In this document: piece by piece, positions 27,935 to 35,993 of the stretch
How positions within the stretch are numbered: the first letter of the stretch is position 1
Layout of the letters: every line of letters starts with the position of its first letter
NCBI RefSeq assembly: GCF_002778325.1
Contig: NZ_NESI01000003.1
Span: forward strand, 62,001-126,000
Direction: 5' to 3'
Origin: Limnohabitans sp. B9-3
Lineage (GTDB): Bacteria; Pseudomonadota; Gammaproteobacteria; Burkholderiales; Burkholderiaceae_C
Length of the DNA stretch: 64,000 nucleotides
The notes under the pieces: generated by a model
Database searches by the model: none
The model's input: the letters and a program-made list of their open reading frames with translations, nothing else
What the model was told of the DNA's origin: nothing
Program-made: the position numbers and the translations under genes

Positions 27935-27947
27935 GATGAATCCTTAA

Positions 27948-28283
27948 TTAACGCTTGATGGAAGCGTAGTAGCTAGCAATGGTGTCGATTTGGGCATCGG
28001 TCAAGCCCTTGGTGATCTGATGCATCACCGTCGCAGGGCGTGTGCCATTTTTAAAGGCTTGCATTTGCTGCACGTGGTAGTCCTTGGGCATGCCTGCCAG
28101 AGCGGGAATAGCTGACCCCTCGACGGTACGTCCTTCGGTGCCGTGGCAATTGGCACACATGGCTGCGGTGGCGCGGTTGTTGAGTTGCGTGGCTTTGTCT
28201 TCGGCGTATGCATTTACGCTCAAACCCACGGAAAAGACTGTCGCAGCGAGTAAACGCAGCAAGTGGGAATGTGTTTTTTTCAT
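27948..28283 (-). CDS. fccA: Mono-haem cytochrome c, sulfide dehydrogenase subunit (FccA/SoxE-like)
   Basis: 111 residues with a signal peptide ending at AYA (27) and one haem site, CANCH at 43-47. A methionine-bearing stretch (KNGTRPATVMHQI) near 77-89 is a likely distal ligand. Single-haem, short partners of FccB are the SoxE type rather than the di-haem FccA of Allochromatium. It heads the operon with fccB and the dsrE-like gene and accepts electrons from the flavin subunit. The assignment depends on the fccB neighbour. Confidence 0.85.
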   Translation of the reverse strand: MKKTHSHLLRLLAATVFSVGLSVNAYAEDKATQLNNRATAAMCANCHGTEGRTVEGSAIPALAGMPKDYHVQQMQAFKNGTRPATVMHQITKGLTDAQIDTIASYYASIKR

Positions 28284-28512
28284 CGTGACCTCGTTGAAGA
28301 GAGAAAATCAATCAGTGATCGGTAATATATCCAGAATGACAAAACGCCTGCACGGGGTTTACCCAGTGTTGGTGCGCTCATCCAGTTGAAAAACTATAGC
28401 TTAAGAATTTGAATTCGTTGTCTGTCCTACCCCTGCATCCATGTCGGCGAACTGATGGGGCGCGCATTGAAGCGGGATGCGTAGGGTCTGCTTCATATGA
28501 TTTAGTCGTTGC

Positions 28513-28521
28513 TTATATTTA
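28513..28521 (+). promoter_or_regulatory. TTATATTTA motif, candidate ArsR/SoxR-type half-site
   Basis: GCTTATATTTAGTC, 78 bases before the MBL start codon. The same 9-mer occurs at 39112-39120, in reverse at 50241-50249, and with one base missing at 31148-31155. Together with GTAATATATC at 28322 it suggests binding sites for the AT-rich-motif regulator encoded at 25770. Confidence 0.45.
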
Positions 28522-28553
28522 GTCTATGCTATGCGCTCTGGCATACGTATAAC

Positions 28554-28567
28554 TTGGTACAGATCAA
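28554..28567. promoter_or_regulatory. Crp/Fnr-like box
   Basis: TTGGT-ACAG-ATCAA matches the Fnr consensus TTGAT-N4-ATCAA with one change; flanking C and G extend the symmetry. It is 31 bases before the MBL start, so an activator bound at -41.5 would put the transcript start at the start codon; repression or another start site is more plausible. The third gene of that operon encodes a Crp/Fnr protein, so autoregulation is possible. Confidence 0.4.
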
Positions 28568-28598
28568 GTCCAATACCGCGGCCTCTTTGGGAGAAGTG

Positions 28599-29582
28599 AT
28601 GTTGAAAGCACCGTTTTTTCGTTTTCTAAGCGTGGTTTTGTGGCTGTGTTGCGCTGGCTTGGTCACTGCTTCGTATGCTGAAGTGCCACGAACGCAAGTG
28701 GCTTCACCCCAACCTCTGATGCAGGCCAAGCAAGTTGTGCCCAACGTGTACTACGTCCAGGGCGCTTCCGAAATGGGGTCGTCTGCTAATCAAAACTTCA
28801 TTTCTAACGCTGGATTTGTGGTCACGCCTGCGGGGGTGGTGGTGGTTGACGCTTTGGGTTCGCCAGAACTTGCGCGTCGCTTGTTGGCTGAAATCGCCAA
28901 GGTGACAAATAAGCCCATTCACACCGTAGTGCTGACGCATTACCACGCTGATCACATTTACGGTTTGCAAGTGTTCAAAGAGGTGGGTGCACGCATCGTG
29001 GCGCATGGCGCTGCGCGCGAGTACCTCACCTCAGACACGGCGCGTTTGCGCTTGGACATTTCACGTCAAGAGCTTTGGCCGTGGGTAGACGAGAAAACCC
29101 GCTTGGTACCTGCCGACGAATGGTTGATCACATCCAAAATGCTCGTTGTGGGTGGCGTGCGCTTTGACATTCAACCGGTCGGACCATCCCATACTGCCGA
29201 AGACTTGGTGGTCTACTTGCCAAAACAGAAGGTATTGTTTGCAGGCGACTTGGTGTTTCGAAATCGCATTCCATTTGTGGGCCAAGCAGACAGCCGCCAT
29301 TGGATAGATGCTATGGAAAACTTGCTCCAATTTGATACCCGATGGGTAGTTCCAGGTCATGGCCCTATCTCCAACGATCCCAAGGGGGATATGACATTGA
29401 CGCGCGATTACTTGATCTATTTGCGCGAAGTCATGGGCCGAGCTGCCAGAGACATGGAACCGTTTGAAAGTGCCTACAGTGCAACGGATTGGTCAAAATT
29501 TGACAAAATGCCACTTTTTAAATCAGCCAACCGTATGAACGCTTACAACACCTATTTGCTGATGGAGCATGAAGCCAAGTGA
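28599..29582 (+). CDS. Exported metallo-beta-lactamase-fold hydrolase (SoxH-like)
   Basis: 327 residues with an N-terminal hydrophobic export signal (residues 8-27). The metal motif HYHADH is at 114-119, with later HTAEDL, FAGDLVFRN and GHGPIS blocks of the MBL fold. MBL proteins called SoxH accompany many sox clusters; they are not needed for thiosulfate oxidation in Paracoccus and their substrate is unknown. It overlaps the next gene by four bases (GTGA). The GGGAGAAG ribosome-binding site fixes the start at 28599. Confidence 0.82.
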   Translation: MLKAPFFRFLSVVLWLCCAGLVTASYAEVPRTQVASPQPLMQAKQVVPNVYYVQGASEMGSSANQNFISNAGFVVTPAGVVVVDALGSPELARRLLAEIAKVTNKPIHTVVLTHYHADHIYGLQVFKEVGARIVAHGAAREYLTSDTARLRLDISRQELWPWVDEKTRLVPADEWLITSKMLVVGGVRFDIQPVGPSHTAEDLVVYLPKQKVLFAGDLVFRNRIPFVGQADSRHWIDAMENLLQFDTRWVVPGHGPISNDPKGDMTLTRDYLIYLREVMGRAARDMEPFESAYSATDWSKFDKMPLFKSANRMNAYNTYLLMEHEAK

Positions 29583-30067
29583 ACCGGGCTACATGTTTGT
29601 CACGACGCCAAGCTTTACAAAGCATCGCCTTGTTCGCGTTGGGCTCAGGCGCTCTGACGACTCTAGCCGCACCTGTGACTTTGCCCAGCACAGAGTCGTT
29701 GGCTGCTTCGCTTGATCAAGCACTCCGCGTCAAACAACCCTTGGTGGTGATGGTCAGTCTGCATGGCTGTGCGTTTTGCAAAGTGGTGCGCGAGAACTAT
29801 TTGCAGCCCTTACGAGCCTCGGGTTTGCAGGTGGTGCAAATCGACATGCGCGACAACCGTGCTTTGGCGGATTTTGATGGCACATCCCTCACGCACGATG
29901 CGTGGGTACGCAAGCAGGGTATCAAGTTGGCGCCCACCGTGTTGTTCTTTGGCGCGCAAGGGCGTGAAGTGGCCCCTCGACTGAAAGGCGCCTATTTGCC
30001 GGATTTCTACGGTGCTTACTTGGATGAGCAGCTGGCAGTGGCACGTCGCGTGGTGGCTGGCACATGA
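29579..30067 (+). CDS. Exported thioredoxin-fold protein (SoxW-like)
   Basis: 162 residues from a GTG that overlaps the preceding stop. A Tat-like or Sec signal (SRRQALQSIALFALGSGALTTLA) is followed by a thioredoxin fold with CAFC at 64-67 and the cis-Pro stretch LAPTVLFF. SoxW-type thioredoxins keep periplasmic Sox proteins, notably the SoxY cysteine, reduced. The electron donor SoxV/CcdA is not encoded nearby, so the reductant would have to come from elsewhere. Its end overlaps the Crp/Fnr start (ATGA). Confidence 0.78.
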   Translation: MNRATCLSRRQALQSIALFALGSGALTTLAAPVTLPSTESLAASLDQALRVKQPLVVMVSLHGCAFCKVVRENYLQPLRASGLQVVQIDMRDNRALADFDGTSLTHDAWVRKQGIKLAPTVLFFGAQGREVAPRLKGAYLPDFYGAYLDEQLAVARRVVAGT

Positions 30068-30768
30068 TTCCTATCAAAACCGAGTCAGCTTGGCGGGGCA
30101 CATCAGACTGCCGCAATTGCGGTGTCCGAGATATGGTGTTGTTTGCCGATTTGAATGAGCAAGACTTCAAACTCATCCATGCACCGATTGACGACTTGGT
30201 TTATCGGTCTGGGCAATCGTTGTACGACGAGTCAGACAAAGCATTGGGCGTGTTCACCCTGCGAAAGGGGTTGGTCAAGCTGGTTCGTGTCACGGCAGAC
30301 GGTCGAGAGCGTGTGGTGCGTGTTCTGTTTGCTGGCGATGTGGTGGGCTTAGAAGCCTTGGCCACAGGCCACTACGACAGTCAAGCTGTGGCTTTGAGTG
30401 AAGTGTCCCTGTGCCGGATTCCGCTGGATGTGATTCATCAACTCGGGGCCAATAGCCCGCGCCTGCATCGCAAGCTCATGGAGAAGTGGCAAAGTGCTTT
30501 GAAGCAGGCGGACGACTGGCTGGCTGAGTTGAACTTTGGCAGTGCGCGTCAGCGAGTGCGGCATTTCATTTACAAAATGCATGAGGTGTCCGAAGATGGC
30601 ACTGCCACCTTGTTTGGTCGCGACGATATGGGCGCCATGATGGATTTGAAGCTTGAAACTGTCAGCCGCGAGGTGACAACCTTGGTGCGCGCAGGTGTCA
30701 TTGAGCCTCTGGACAAGCAGGGGCGACGCTACAAGGTCCTGTTGCCCGCGCTTTTGCAAGAGAACTAA
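30064..30768 (+). CDS. Crp/Fnr-family transcription regulator
   Basis: 234 residues: an N-terminal segment with Cys16 and Cys19 (DCRNCGVRD), a cyclic-nucleotide-binding-like beta-roll (about 25-150, with Cys117), and a helix-turn-helix LKLETVSREVTTLVRAG near 198-214. The recognition residues E-x-x-S-R are those of Fnr, so a TTGAT-type half-site is expected. Only three of the four Fnr cluster cysteines are evident, since the third N-terminal one is missing. It may sense redox or another signal. It is translationally coupled to the SoxW-like gene. Confidence 0.88.
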   Translation: MIPIKTESAWRGTSDCRNCGVRDMVLFADLNEQDFKLIHAPIDDLVYRSGQSLYDESDKALGVFTLRKGLVKLVRVTADGRERVVRVLFAGDVVGLEALATGHYDSQAVALSEVSLCRIPLDVIHQLGANSPRLHRKLMEKWQSALKQADDWLAELNFGSARQRVRHFIYKMHEVSEDGTATLFGRDDMGAMMDLKLETVSREVTTLVRAGVIEPLDKQGRRYKVLLPALLQEN

Positions 30769-30782
30769 CAAATAGGCTGCGC

Positions 30783-31097
30783 ATGAAAAAGTTTCTTATT
30801 GTGATTTTGTTGATGTCTGCGAGTATCGCGAATGCGCAGCAACATCCTCTTTTTAAAGAGGCAGATCTGCAAGCGGGTGAAAAACTGATTGCAGAAAACC
30901 AATGCAACGAATGCCACATTCGTCGCGTCGGAGGCAATGGCAATGCGATTTACAAACCGAAAGGTCGCATCAACACGGCAGGTGCTTTGCGCGGCATGGT
31001 GGAGTACTGCAACACAGAACTCAACCTCGGTTTTTTTCCAGAAGACACCACCGCAGTAGCGGCTGTCTTGAACAAACGCCACTACAAGTTTCGTTAA
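30783..31097 (+). CDS. Small exported c-type cytochrome-like protein
   Basis: 104 residues with a signal peptide ending near ANAQ (19) and one haem site, CNECH, at 41-45. After it the sequence (AIYKPKGRINTAGALRGMVEYCNTELNLGFFPEDTTAVAAVLNKRHYKF) gives one candidate Met ligand and an extra cysteine. I do not recognise a named family. It lies 14 bases after the regulator gene and 97 bases before soxC, so it is probably an electron carrier of the sulfur pathway. Confidence 0.75.
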   Translation: MKKFLIVILLMSASIANAQQHPLFKEADLQAGEKLIAENQCNECHIRRVGGNGNAIYKPKGRINTAGALRGMVEYCNTELNLGFFPEDTTAVAAVLNKRHYKFR

Positions 31098-31147
31098 GTT
31101 AATTTGGGTTATGGCGTAAACCCGATGGTCTTCGTATCAGAGATGAT

Positions 31148-31174
31148 TTATATTAGCGTCTGTTGATATATAAC
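31148..31174. promoter_or_regulatory. AT-rich operator-like site before soxC
   Basis: TTATATTA (31148-31155) and GATATATAAC (31165-31174; reverse GTTATATATC) flank a 9-base spacer. TTATAT and ATATAA arms form an inverted repeat. Similar pairs lie at 39092-39120. It ends 20 bases before the soxC start codon, a position suited to repression. Confidence 0.5.
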
Positions 31175-31194
31175 TTGATGTGGAAGGACTGTCT

Positions 31195-32565
31195 GTGAAA
31201 ACACCAGATGGCATTCAATCGGGACGCATTCAAAAAGCACCCGAAAATTTTTTAGACCATGACGGAATTAGCACCGTCATTGCAGAAAGCAAAAACGGTC
31301 GTCGCAGCTTCATTCGCAGTGCATTTGCCGCTGCTGCCGCAGGTGCTGCTGCACCCATGGCTTTGGCTCAGGGCAATCCTGTGCCTACCGAGGGCGGGGA
31401 CACCAACATCTTGAACCTGCCAGAGCATGCGACAGGCCTCGGCCAAGGTGTGGCTGCCAACAATGGATACGGCATACCGTCCAAGTTCGAATCTAACGTG
31501 CAACGTCGTCAAAGCCCAGGCTTGACACAAACCACGCAAGCTTCGGTGTCGTTTGCGCCCTTGCAATCGTTGTTTGGCATCGTCACACCGAGTGGCTTGC
31601 ACTTTGAGCGTCACCACCAAGGTTGGTGGGACATTGATCCGTCTAAGCACCGCTTCATGATCAACGGCATGGTGAAAACACCCAAGGTGTTCACCATGGA
31701 TGAAATCATGCGGTTGCCTTCCGTCTCACGTTTCCACTTCATCGAGTGCGGTGCAAACACGGCGGTCGAGTGGGGTAACGTGGCTGTGCCTACGGTGCAA
31801 TACACGCATGGCATGGTGTCGTGTAGCGAGTTCACTGGCGTGCCTTTGATCACCTTGCTCGAAATCGCGGGCGCTGACTTCAAGAATGCCAAATTCATCT
31901 TAGCCGAAGGTGGCGACGGTTCATCCATGACCCGCACCATTCCCATGAGCTTGATCTTGTCTGGCGAAGTGCTGGTGGCCTATGGTCAAAACGGCGAAAT
32001 GCTGCGCCCGGAAAACGGCTACCCCTTGCGCCTGATCGTGCCCGGCATTCAAGGTGTGAGCTGGGTCAAGTACTTGCGCCGCATTGAGGTGGGCGACATG
32101 CCCTACGCAGCCAAAGACGAAGCCGTGCACTACATGGACTTGATGCCCGATGGTCAACACCGTCAGTACACCAACATCCAAGAGTGCAAGAGCGTAGTCA
32201 CCACGCCTTCTGGTGGTCAAGTCCTGTTAGACAAAGGTTTTTACAACATCACGGGCTTGGCATGGTCGGGCCGCGGCAAGGTGAAAAAAGTTGACGTGTC
32301 TGTCGACGGTGGCCGTAATTGGCGTCAAGCCCGCTTGGAAACGCCGGTGCTCAGCAAAGCGCTGACCCGCTTCAACATCGACTGGGTGTGGGACGGCAAG
32401 CCCGCCATCATCCAAAGTCGCGCCACAGACGAGACGGGTTTTGTGCAACCCACCTACAAGCACTTGCGTGCGGCGCGTGGCACCCGTTCGATTTATCACA
32501 ACAACGCCATCCAATCTTGGTTGGTGCAAGAAAACGGCGAGGTTAAAAATGTCCAAGTTTCTTAA
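31195..32565 (+). CDS. soxC: Sulfane dehydrogenase, molybdenum subunit SoxC
   Basis: 456 residues. A Tat motif GRRSFIRSAF (35-44) starts the signal ending at ALAQ (59). The sulfite-oxidase fold shows the Mo-binding Cys185 in HFIECGANTAVEWGN. With SoxD it oxidises the SoxY-bound sulfane to the sulfone level. GTG at 31195 is chosen because GGAAGGA sits six to seven bases upstream; a GTG at 31180 would overlap that site. soxCD precede soxYZAXB here, so the pathway should run thiosulfate fully to sulfate without sulfur globules. Confidence 0.94.
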   Translation: MKTPDGIQSGRIQKAPENFLDHDGISTVIAESKNGRRSFIRSAFAAAAAGAAAPMALAQGNPVPTEGGDTNILNLPEHATGLGQGVAANNGYGIPSKFESNVQRRQSPGLTQTTQASVSFAPLQSLFGIVTPSGLHFERHHQGWWDIDPSKHRFMINGMVKTPKVFTMDEIMRLPSVSRFHFIECGANTAVEWGNVAVPTVQYTHGMVSCSEFTGVPLITLLEIAGADFKNAKFILAEGGDGSSMTRTIPMSLILSGEVLVAYGQNGEMLRPENGYPLRLIVPGIQGVSWVKYLRRIEVGDMPYAAKDEAVHYMDLMPDGQHRQYTNIQECKSVVTTPSGGQVLLDKGFYNITGLAWSGRGKVKKVDVSVDGGRNWRQARLETPVLSKALTRFNIDWVWDGKPAIIQSRATDETGFVQPTYKHLRAARGTRSIYHNNAIQSWLVQENGEVKNVQVS

Positions 32566-33619
32566 AGTTGTTTTGACCACAGCCTTGTTGGCGACTGCTG
32601 GTTTTGCCAGTGCACAAAGCACGGCTTACCCTGGCGTGGGCCGTCCCGCCACCGTCAAAGAAGTGGCCGCATGGGACATCGACGTTCGCCCTGACTTCAA
32701 AGGGTTGCCTGCAGGCTCAGGCTCGGTTGCCCAAGGCCAAGACTTGTGGGAAGCCAAGTGCGCCCATTGTCACGGCGTGTTTGGTGAGTCCAACGAAGTT
32801 TTTAGTCCATTAGTGGGCGGCACGACCAAAGACGACATCAAAACCGGCAACGTGGCCAACTTGAAACGATCCGACTTTCCCGGCCGCACCACGATGATGA
32901 AGGTCGCCACCGTGTCCACCCTGTGGGACTACATCAACCGCGCCATGCCTTGGACGGCGCCTAAGTCACTCAAGCCGGATGAGGTGTATGCGGTGACTGC
33001 CTACATGTTGAGCTTGGCCGATGTGGTGCCTGAAAATTATGTTTTGTCCGACAAAAACATCGCGGAGGTGCAAAAGCGCATGCCTAACCGCCATGGCATG
33101 ACTACCAAGCACGCAATGTGGCCAGGCAAAGAGTTCAACGGCACCCCCAAGCCCGATACAGCCAATGTCGCCTGCATGAAAGACTGCATTCCAGAAACCC
33201 ATGTGGCTTCCATGCTGCCCGACTACGCACGTAACGCGCACGGTAACTTGGCTGATCAAAACCGTTTTGTTGGACAGCAACATGGCGCAAACACGACGAT
33301 GCCTGAAAACAAGTCAGCCGCTGCGGGTGTGACAGCAACTCCTGCGTTTGCTAAACCAGCAGCGAAGGTGGCAGATCCTGCATTGGCATTGCTGGCCAAG
33401 CACAATTGCACGGCATGTCATGCGCAAAACACCAAAGTGGTGGGCCCAAGCTTCAGCGATATCGCAAAGAAGCATGCAGGCAAGGCCGATTACTTGACCA
33501 GCAAGATCAAGGCTGGTGGTGTCGGCGTTTGGGGCCCCATCCCAATGCCTGTTCAGAATGCGCCTGATGGGGACATCAAGATCATGGCCAATTGGCTAGC
33601 CGCAGGTGCGGCAAAATAA
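32549..33619 (+). CDS. soxD: Sulfane dehydrogenase, di-haem cytochrome subunit SoxD
   Basis: 356 residues with a signal peptide to AQ (23). Two haem sites: CAHCH at 71-75 and CTACH at 287-291. The linker between them carries a cysteine pair (CMKDC, 209-213) and an Ala/Pro-rich hinge (262-276). This is the two-domain SoxD of Paracoccus type, taking electrons from SoxC. It overlaps the soxC end by 17 bases. Confidence 0.93.
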   Translation: MSKFLKVVLTTALLATAGFASAQSTAYPGVGRPATVKEVAAWDIDVRPDFKGLPAGSGSVAQGQDLWEAKCAHCHGVFGESNEVFSPLVGGTTKDDIKTGNVANLKRSDFPGRTTMMKVATVSTLWDYINRAMPWTAPKSLKPDEVYAVTAYMLSLADVVPENYVLSDKNIAEVQKRMPNRHGMTTKHAMWPGKEFNGTPKPDTANVACMKDCIPETHVASMLPDYARNAHGNLADQNRFVGQQHGANTTMPENKSAAAGVTATPAFAKPAAKVADPALALLAKHNCTACHAQNTKVVGPSFSDIAKKHAGKADYLTSKIKAGGVGVWGPIPMPVQNAPDGDIKIMANWLAAGAAK

Positions 33620-33645
33620 CCCAAAACTTTTTTTAGGAGCATGAC

Positions 33646-34101
33646 ATGCAAACTCGTCGCGAGACCCTCAAGCACAGCGCTGCGGTGGCAGGCCTTTTGG
33701 CCTCAACCGGCCTGTTTCCACACTACGCGCAAGCGTTTGAAAAAGCTGCATTTGACGCGAAAAGCGTTGCAGATGCTGTCAAAGTCATGGGTGGCGCAGC
33801 CCCCGTGGAAAGCAAAGACGTCACCATCACCGGTCCAGACATCGCTGAAAACGGCGCTGTGGTGCCCTTGGGCGTGAGTACCAGCTTGGCTAACGTCAAA
33901 CGTGTGTTGTTACTGGTGGAGAAAAATCCATCGGCTTTGATTGCCATGTTCAACGTGTCGCCAGACGTAGATGCCAATTTCTCTACACGCGCCAAGATGG
34001 GCCAATCGTCTGACGTGTACGCCGTCGCAATCACCAACGACGGCAAAGCTTTCTTTGCGAAGAAAGAAGTCAAAGTCACACTCGGCGGCTGCGGCGGCTA
34101 A
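33646..34101 (+). CDS. soxY: Sulfur-carrier subunit SoxY
   Basis: 151 residues with a Tat-like signal (TRRETLKHSAAVAGLLAS) cleaved near AQA. The C-terminal tail LGGCGG places the sulfur-carrying Cys149 on the flexible arm that visits SoxAX, SoxB and SoxCD. It is the canonical carrier in this window; contrast the variant at 61611-62051. AGGAG precedes the ATG at nine bases. soxZ follows after 24 bases. Confidence 0.95.
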   Translation: MQTRRETLKHSAAVAGLLASTGLFPHYAQAFEKAAFDAKSVADAVKVMGGAAPVESKDVTITGPDIAENGAVVPLGVSTSLANVKRVLLLVEKNPSALIAMFNVSPDVDANFSTRAKMGQSSDVYAVAITNDGKAFFAKKEVKVTLGGCGG

Positions 34102-34125
34102 TTTAGAAAATTTAGGAGAAATAAC

Positions 34126-34437
34126 ATGGCAGATCCAATGCGCATTCGCGCCCAAGCAGCTGGCGATAAAGCAACCATCCGTGTCTTGATGAGCCACGAA
34201 ATGGAATCCGGTCAACGCAAAGACGGTACCGGCAAAACCATTCCCGCTTGGCACATCCAAGACGTGACAGCCACATTGAACGGCAAAGTCGTCATGACAG
34301 CCGAGTGGGGCCCAGCTGTGTCTAAAAACCCGTTCTTGCAGTTCACCATCAAAGGCGCTAAGGCCGGTGACAAAGTGGGCGTGGTTTGGAAAGACAACAA
34401 GGGCGACACACGCTCTGACGAAGCCACCGTTTCGTGA
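34126..34437 (+). CDS. soxZ: Sulfur-carrier partner SoxZ
   Basis: 103 residues without a signal peptide, as expected because SoxZ is exported bound to SoxY. MRIRAQAAGDKATIRVLMSHEMESGQRKD matches the family N-terminus and the immunoglobulin-like fold ends SDEATVS. It forms the SoxYZ heterodimer that holds the sulfur substrate. AGGAG precedes the start. Confidence 0.95.
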   Translation: MADPMRIRAQAAGDKATIRVLMSHEMESGQRKDGTGKTIPAWHIQDVTATLNGKVVMTAEWGPAVSKNPFLQFTIKGAKAGDKVGVVWKDNKGDTRSDEATVS

Positions 34438-34463
34438 TGAACTCGAACGCAGTGGAGACACGC

Positions 34464-35258
34464 ATGAAAAAAATAATTATTGCCTTAGGGCTCATTGGCT
34501 TGTCGGCCGCAGCGTTCGCCCAAAAGTCATCCGCCGACAGCATCGCGGAGTACCGCGCCATGCTGCAAGACGGCAATCCTGCCGAATTGTTTGAAGCCAA
34601 AGGTGAAGACCTGTGGAAGCAAAAACGCGGGCCAAAAAATGTCTCGCTTGAAAAATGCGATTTGGGCAAAGGCGCAGGTGTTGTCAAAGGCGCGTGGGTT
34701 GAATTGCCCCGTTACTTTGCCGATACGGGCCGTGTGCAAGACCTTGAATCCCGTTTGGTGACTTGCATGCAAGAGCTGCAAGGCTTCAATGGTGAAGAGA
34801 TTTCCAAGACTCCTTTTGGCAGAGGCGAGCAAAGCAACGTGACCGCTTTGGCCACGTGGATTTCTGCGGAATCCAAAGGCATGAAGTTCAACCTCTCACA
34901 AAGCCACATCGAAGAACGCAAGATGTACGAAGTGGGCAAGCGCCTGTTCTTCATGCGCGGCGGCTCACACGACTTTGCCTGCGCCACTTGCCACAGCCAA
35001 GACGACAAACGCATCCGTTTGCAAGACTTGCCCAACCTGACCAAGAACCCCGGTGCTGGTGCTGGTTTTGGTGCTTGGCCCGCTTACCGTGTGTCCAACG
35101 GACAAATGTGGGGCGCCCAGTTGCGCTTGAACGATTGCTACCGTCAACAGCGTTTCCCTTACCCCTTGTTTGGCAGTGATGTCACCATCGCTTTGGGCGT
35201 GTACATGGGTGTGAACGGCAAAGGTGGCGAAGCCATCGCGCCTGCGATCAAACGATAA
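34464..35258 (+). CDS. soxA: L-cysteine S-thiosulfotransferase subunit SoxA (mono-haem type)
   Basis: 264 residues with a signal peptide to FAQ (20). One haem site, CATCH at 173-177, and the active-site cysteine Cys225 in LNDCYRQQRFPYP. Where di-haem SoxA has its first CxxCH only Cys65 and Cys101 remain, probably as a disulfide. With SoxX it attaches thiosulfate to SoxY. ATG at 34464 is preceded by GTGGAGACACGC; a longer reading from 34434 would add non-signal residues. Confidence 0.94.
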   Translation: MKKIIIALGLIGLSAAAFAQKSSADSIAEYRAMLQDGNPAELFEAKGEDLWKQKRGPKNVSLEKCDLGKGAGVVKGAWVELPRYFADTGRVQDLESRLVTCMQELQGFNGEEISKTPFGRGEQSNVTALATWISAESKGMKFNLSQSHIEERKMYEVGKRLFFMRGGSHDFACATCHSQDDKRIRLQDLPNLTKNPGAGAGFGAWPAYRVSNGQMWGAQLRLNDCYRQQRFPYPLFGSDVTIALGVYMGVNGKGGEAIAPAIKR

Positions 35259-35269
35259 GGACAACGCAA

Positions 35270-35923
35270 ATGAACCGTAAATATCAAATCGCCTTGAGCG
35301 CTGTCGCCGTTGCCTTGCTGACCGCCTGTGCGACACCCATCCCCTCTGCCGCCGATCTCGACAAGTTGACACAAGACATCTTGAATCGTTCGTTCCGCGC
35401 CGAAGGTCAGGCCAAGCTCGACCGTCTAAGTCCTGACGAGGACAACCGCTTGTGTGCTGAGTCCGATCAGACGGGCGTCCCCTTGGAGGCCAAGGTGGCC
35501 GAAGCCATCGAAGCACGCAATATGGCGACCATCAAAGCCCCAACGGACGGAAAGTTCTTAGGCGACTGGAAAGAGGGCGAGAAAGTTGCCCAGAGCGGTG
35601 CTGGCAAGACGTGGACCGACAAAGAAGGTTCGCTCAATGGTGGCAATTGCTACAACTGCCATCAGATCAGCAAAGAAGAGCTGTCTTACGGCACGCTTGG
35701 CCCCAGCTTGTACAACTACGGCAAGTTGCGCGGTGTGGCCAATCCAGCCAGTGCAGAAGCAAAACCCATTGTGGAATACACCTGGGGCAAATTGCAAAAT
35801 GCACGCGCCTACAACGCATGTTCCAGCATGCCACGCTTTGCGCACAAGGTCATCCTGACGGAGACTCAAATCAAAAACGTCATGGCCCTGTTGCTCGACC
35901 CTGCGTCGCCTGTCAACAAGTAA
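35270..35923 (+). CDS. soxX: SoxX cytochrome, probable lipoprotein
   Basis: 217 residues. The N-terminus MNRKYQIALSAVAVALLTAC contains a lipobox LTAC with Cys20, which predicts membrane anchoring. The haem site CYNCH is at 127-131 and the distal Met lies in CSSMPRFAHK. It is longer than Paracoccus SoxX because of about 80 residues before the haem domain. It partners SoxA. It starts 11 bases after soxA and is followed by an intrinsic terminator. Confidence 0.92.
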   Translation: MNRKYQIALSAVAVALLTACATPIPSAADLDKLTQDILNRSFRAEGQAKLDRLSPDEDNRLCAESDQTGVPLEAKVAEAIEARNMATIKAPTDGKFLGDWKEGEKVAQSGAGKTWTDKEGSLNGGNCYNCHQISKEELSYGTLGPSLYNYGKLRGVANPASAEAKPIVEYTWGKLQNARAYNACSSMPRFAHKVILTETQIKNVMALLLDPASPVNK

Positions 35924-35932
35924 TCTTTTTTC

Positions 35933-35966
35933 AGCCGCAGCATGAGCAATCATCTGCGGCTTTTTT
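35933..35966 (+). terminator. Rho-independent terminator between soxX and soxB
   Basis: AGCCGCAG (35933-35940) pairs with CTGCGGCT (35954-35961), 13-base loop, then TTTTTT. It begins 10 bases after the soxX stop and should reduce or end transcription before soxB, so soxB may be expressed less than soxCDYZAX or from its own promoter. Confidence 0.85.
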
Positions 35967-35993
35967 ACGCTCTTTAAATAAGCAGGTGATGAT

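Larger units (their letters stand above)
28284..28598. promoter_or_regulatory. 315-bp divergent control region between fccAB and sox operons
   Basis: No gene is seen here. It holds GTAATATATC (28322-28331) near the fccA start, TTATATTTA (28513-28521), and a Crp/Fnr-like box at 28554-28567. The middle (28380-28500) shows nothing I recognise. It must contain the start sites of both the leftward sulfide dehydrogenase operon and the rightward MBL-soxW-crp operon. A hydrophobic in-frame upstream reading (from 28509) is not believed to be coding because the ribosome-binding site GGGAGAAG precedes 28599. Confidence 0.75.

Noticed and set aside
28509..28598. Upstream in-frame extension of the MBL gene giving a hydrophobic N-terminus
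   Set aside because: It overlaps the promoter motifs and lacks a ribosome-binding site; GGGAGAAG before 28599 and a proper signal peptide there decide the start.
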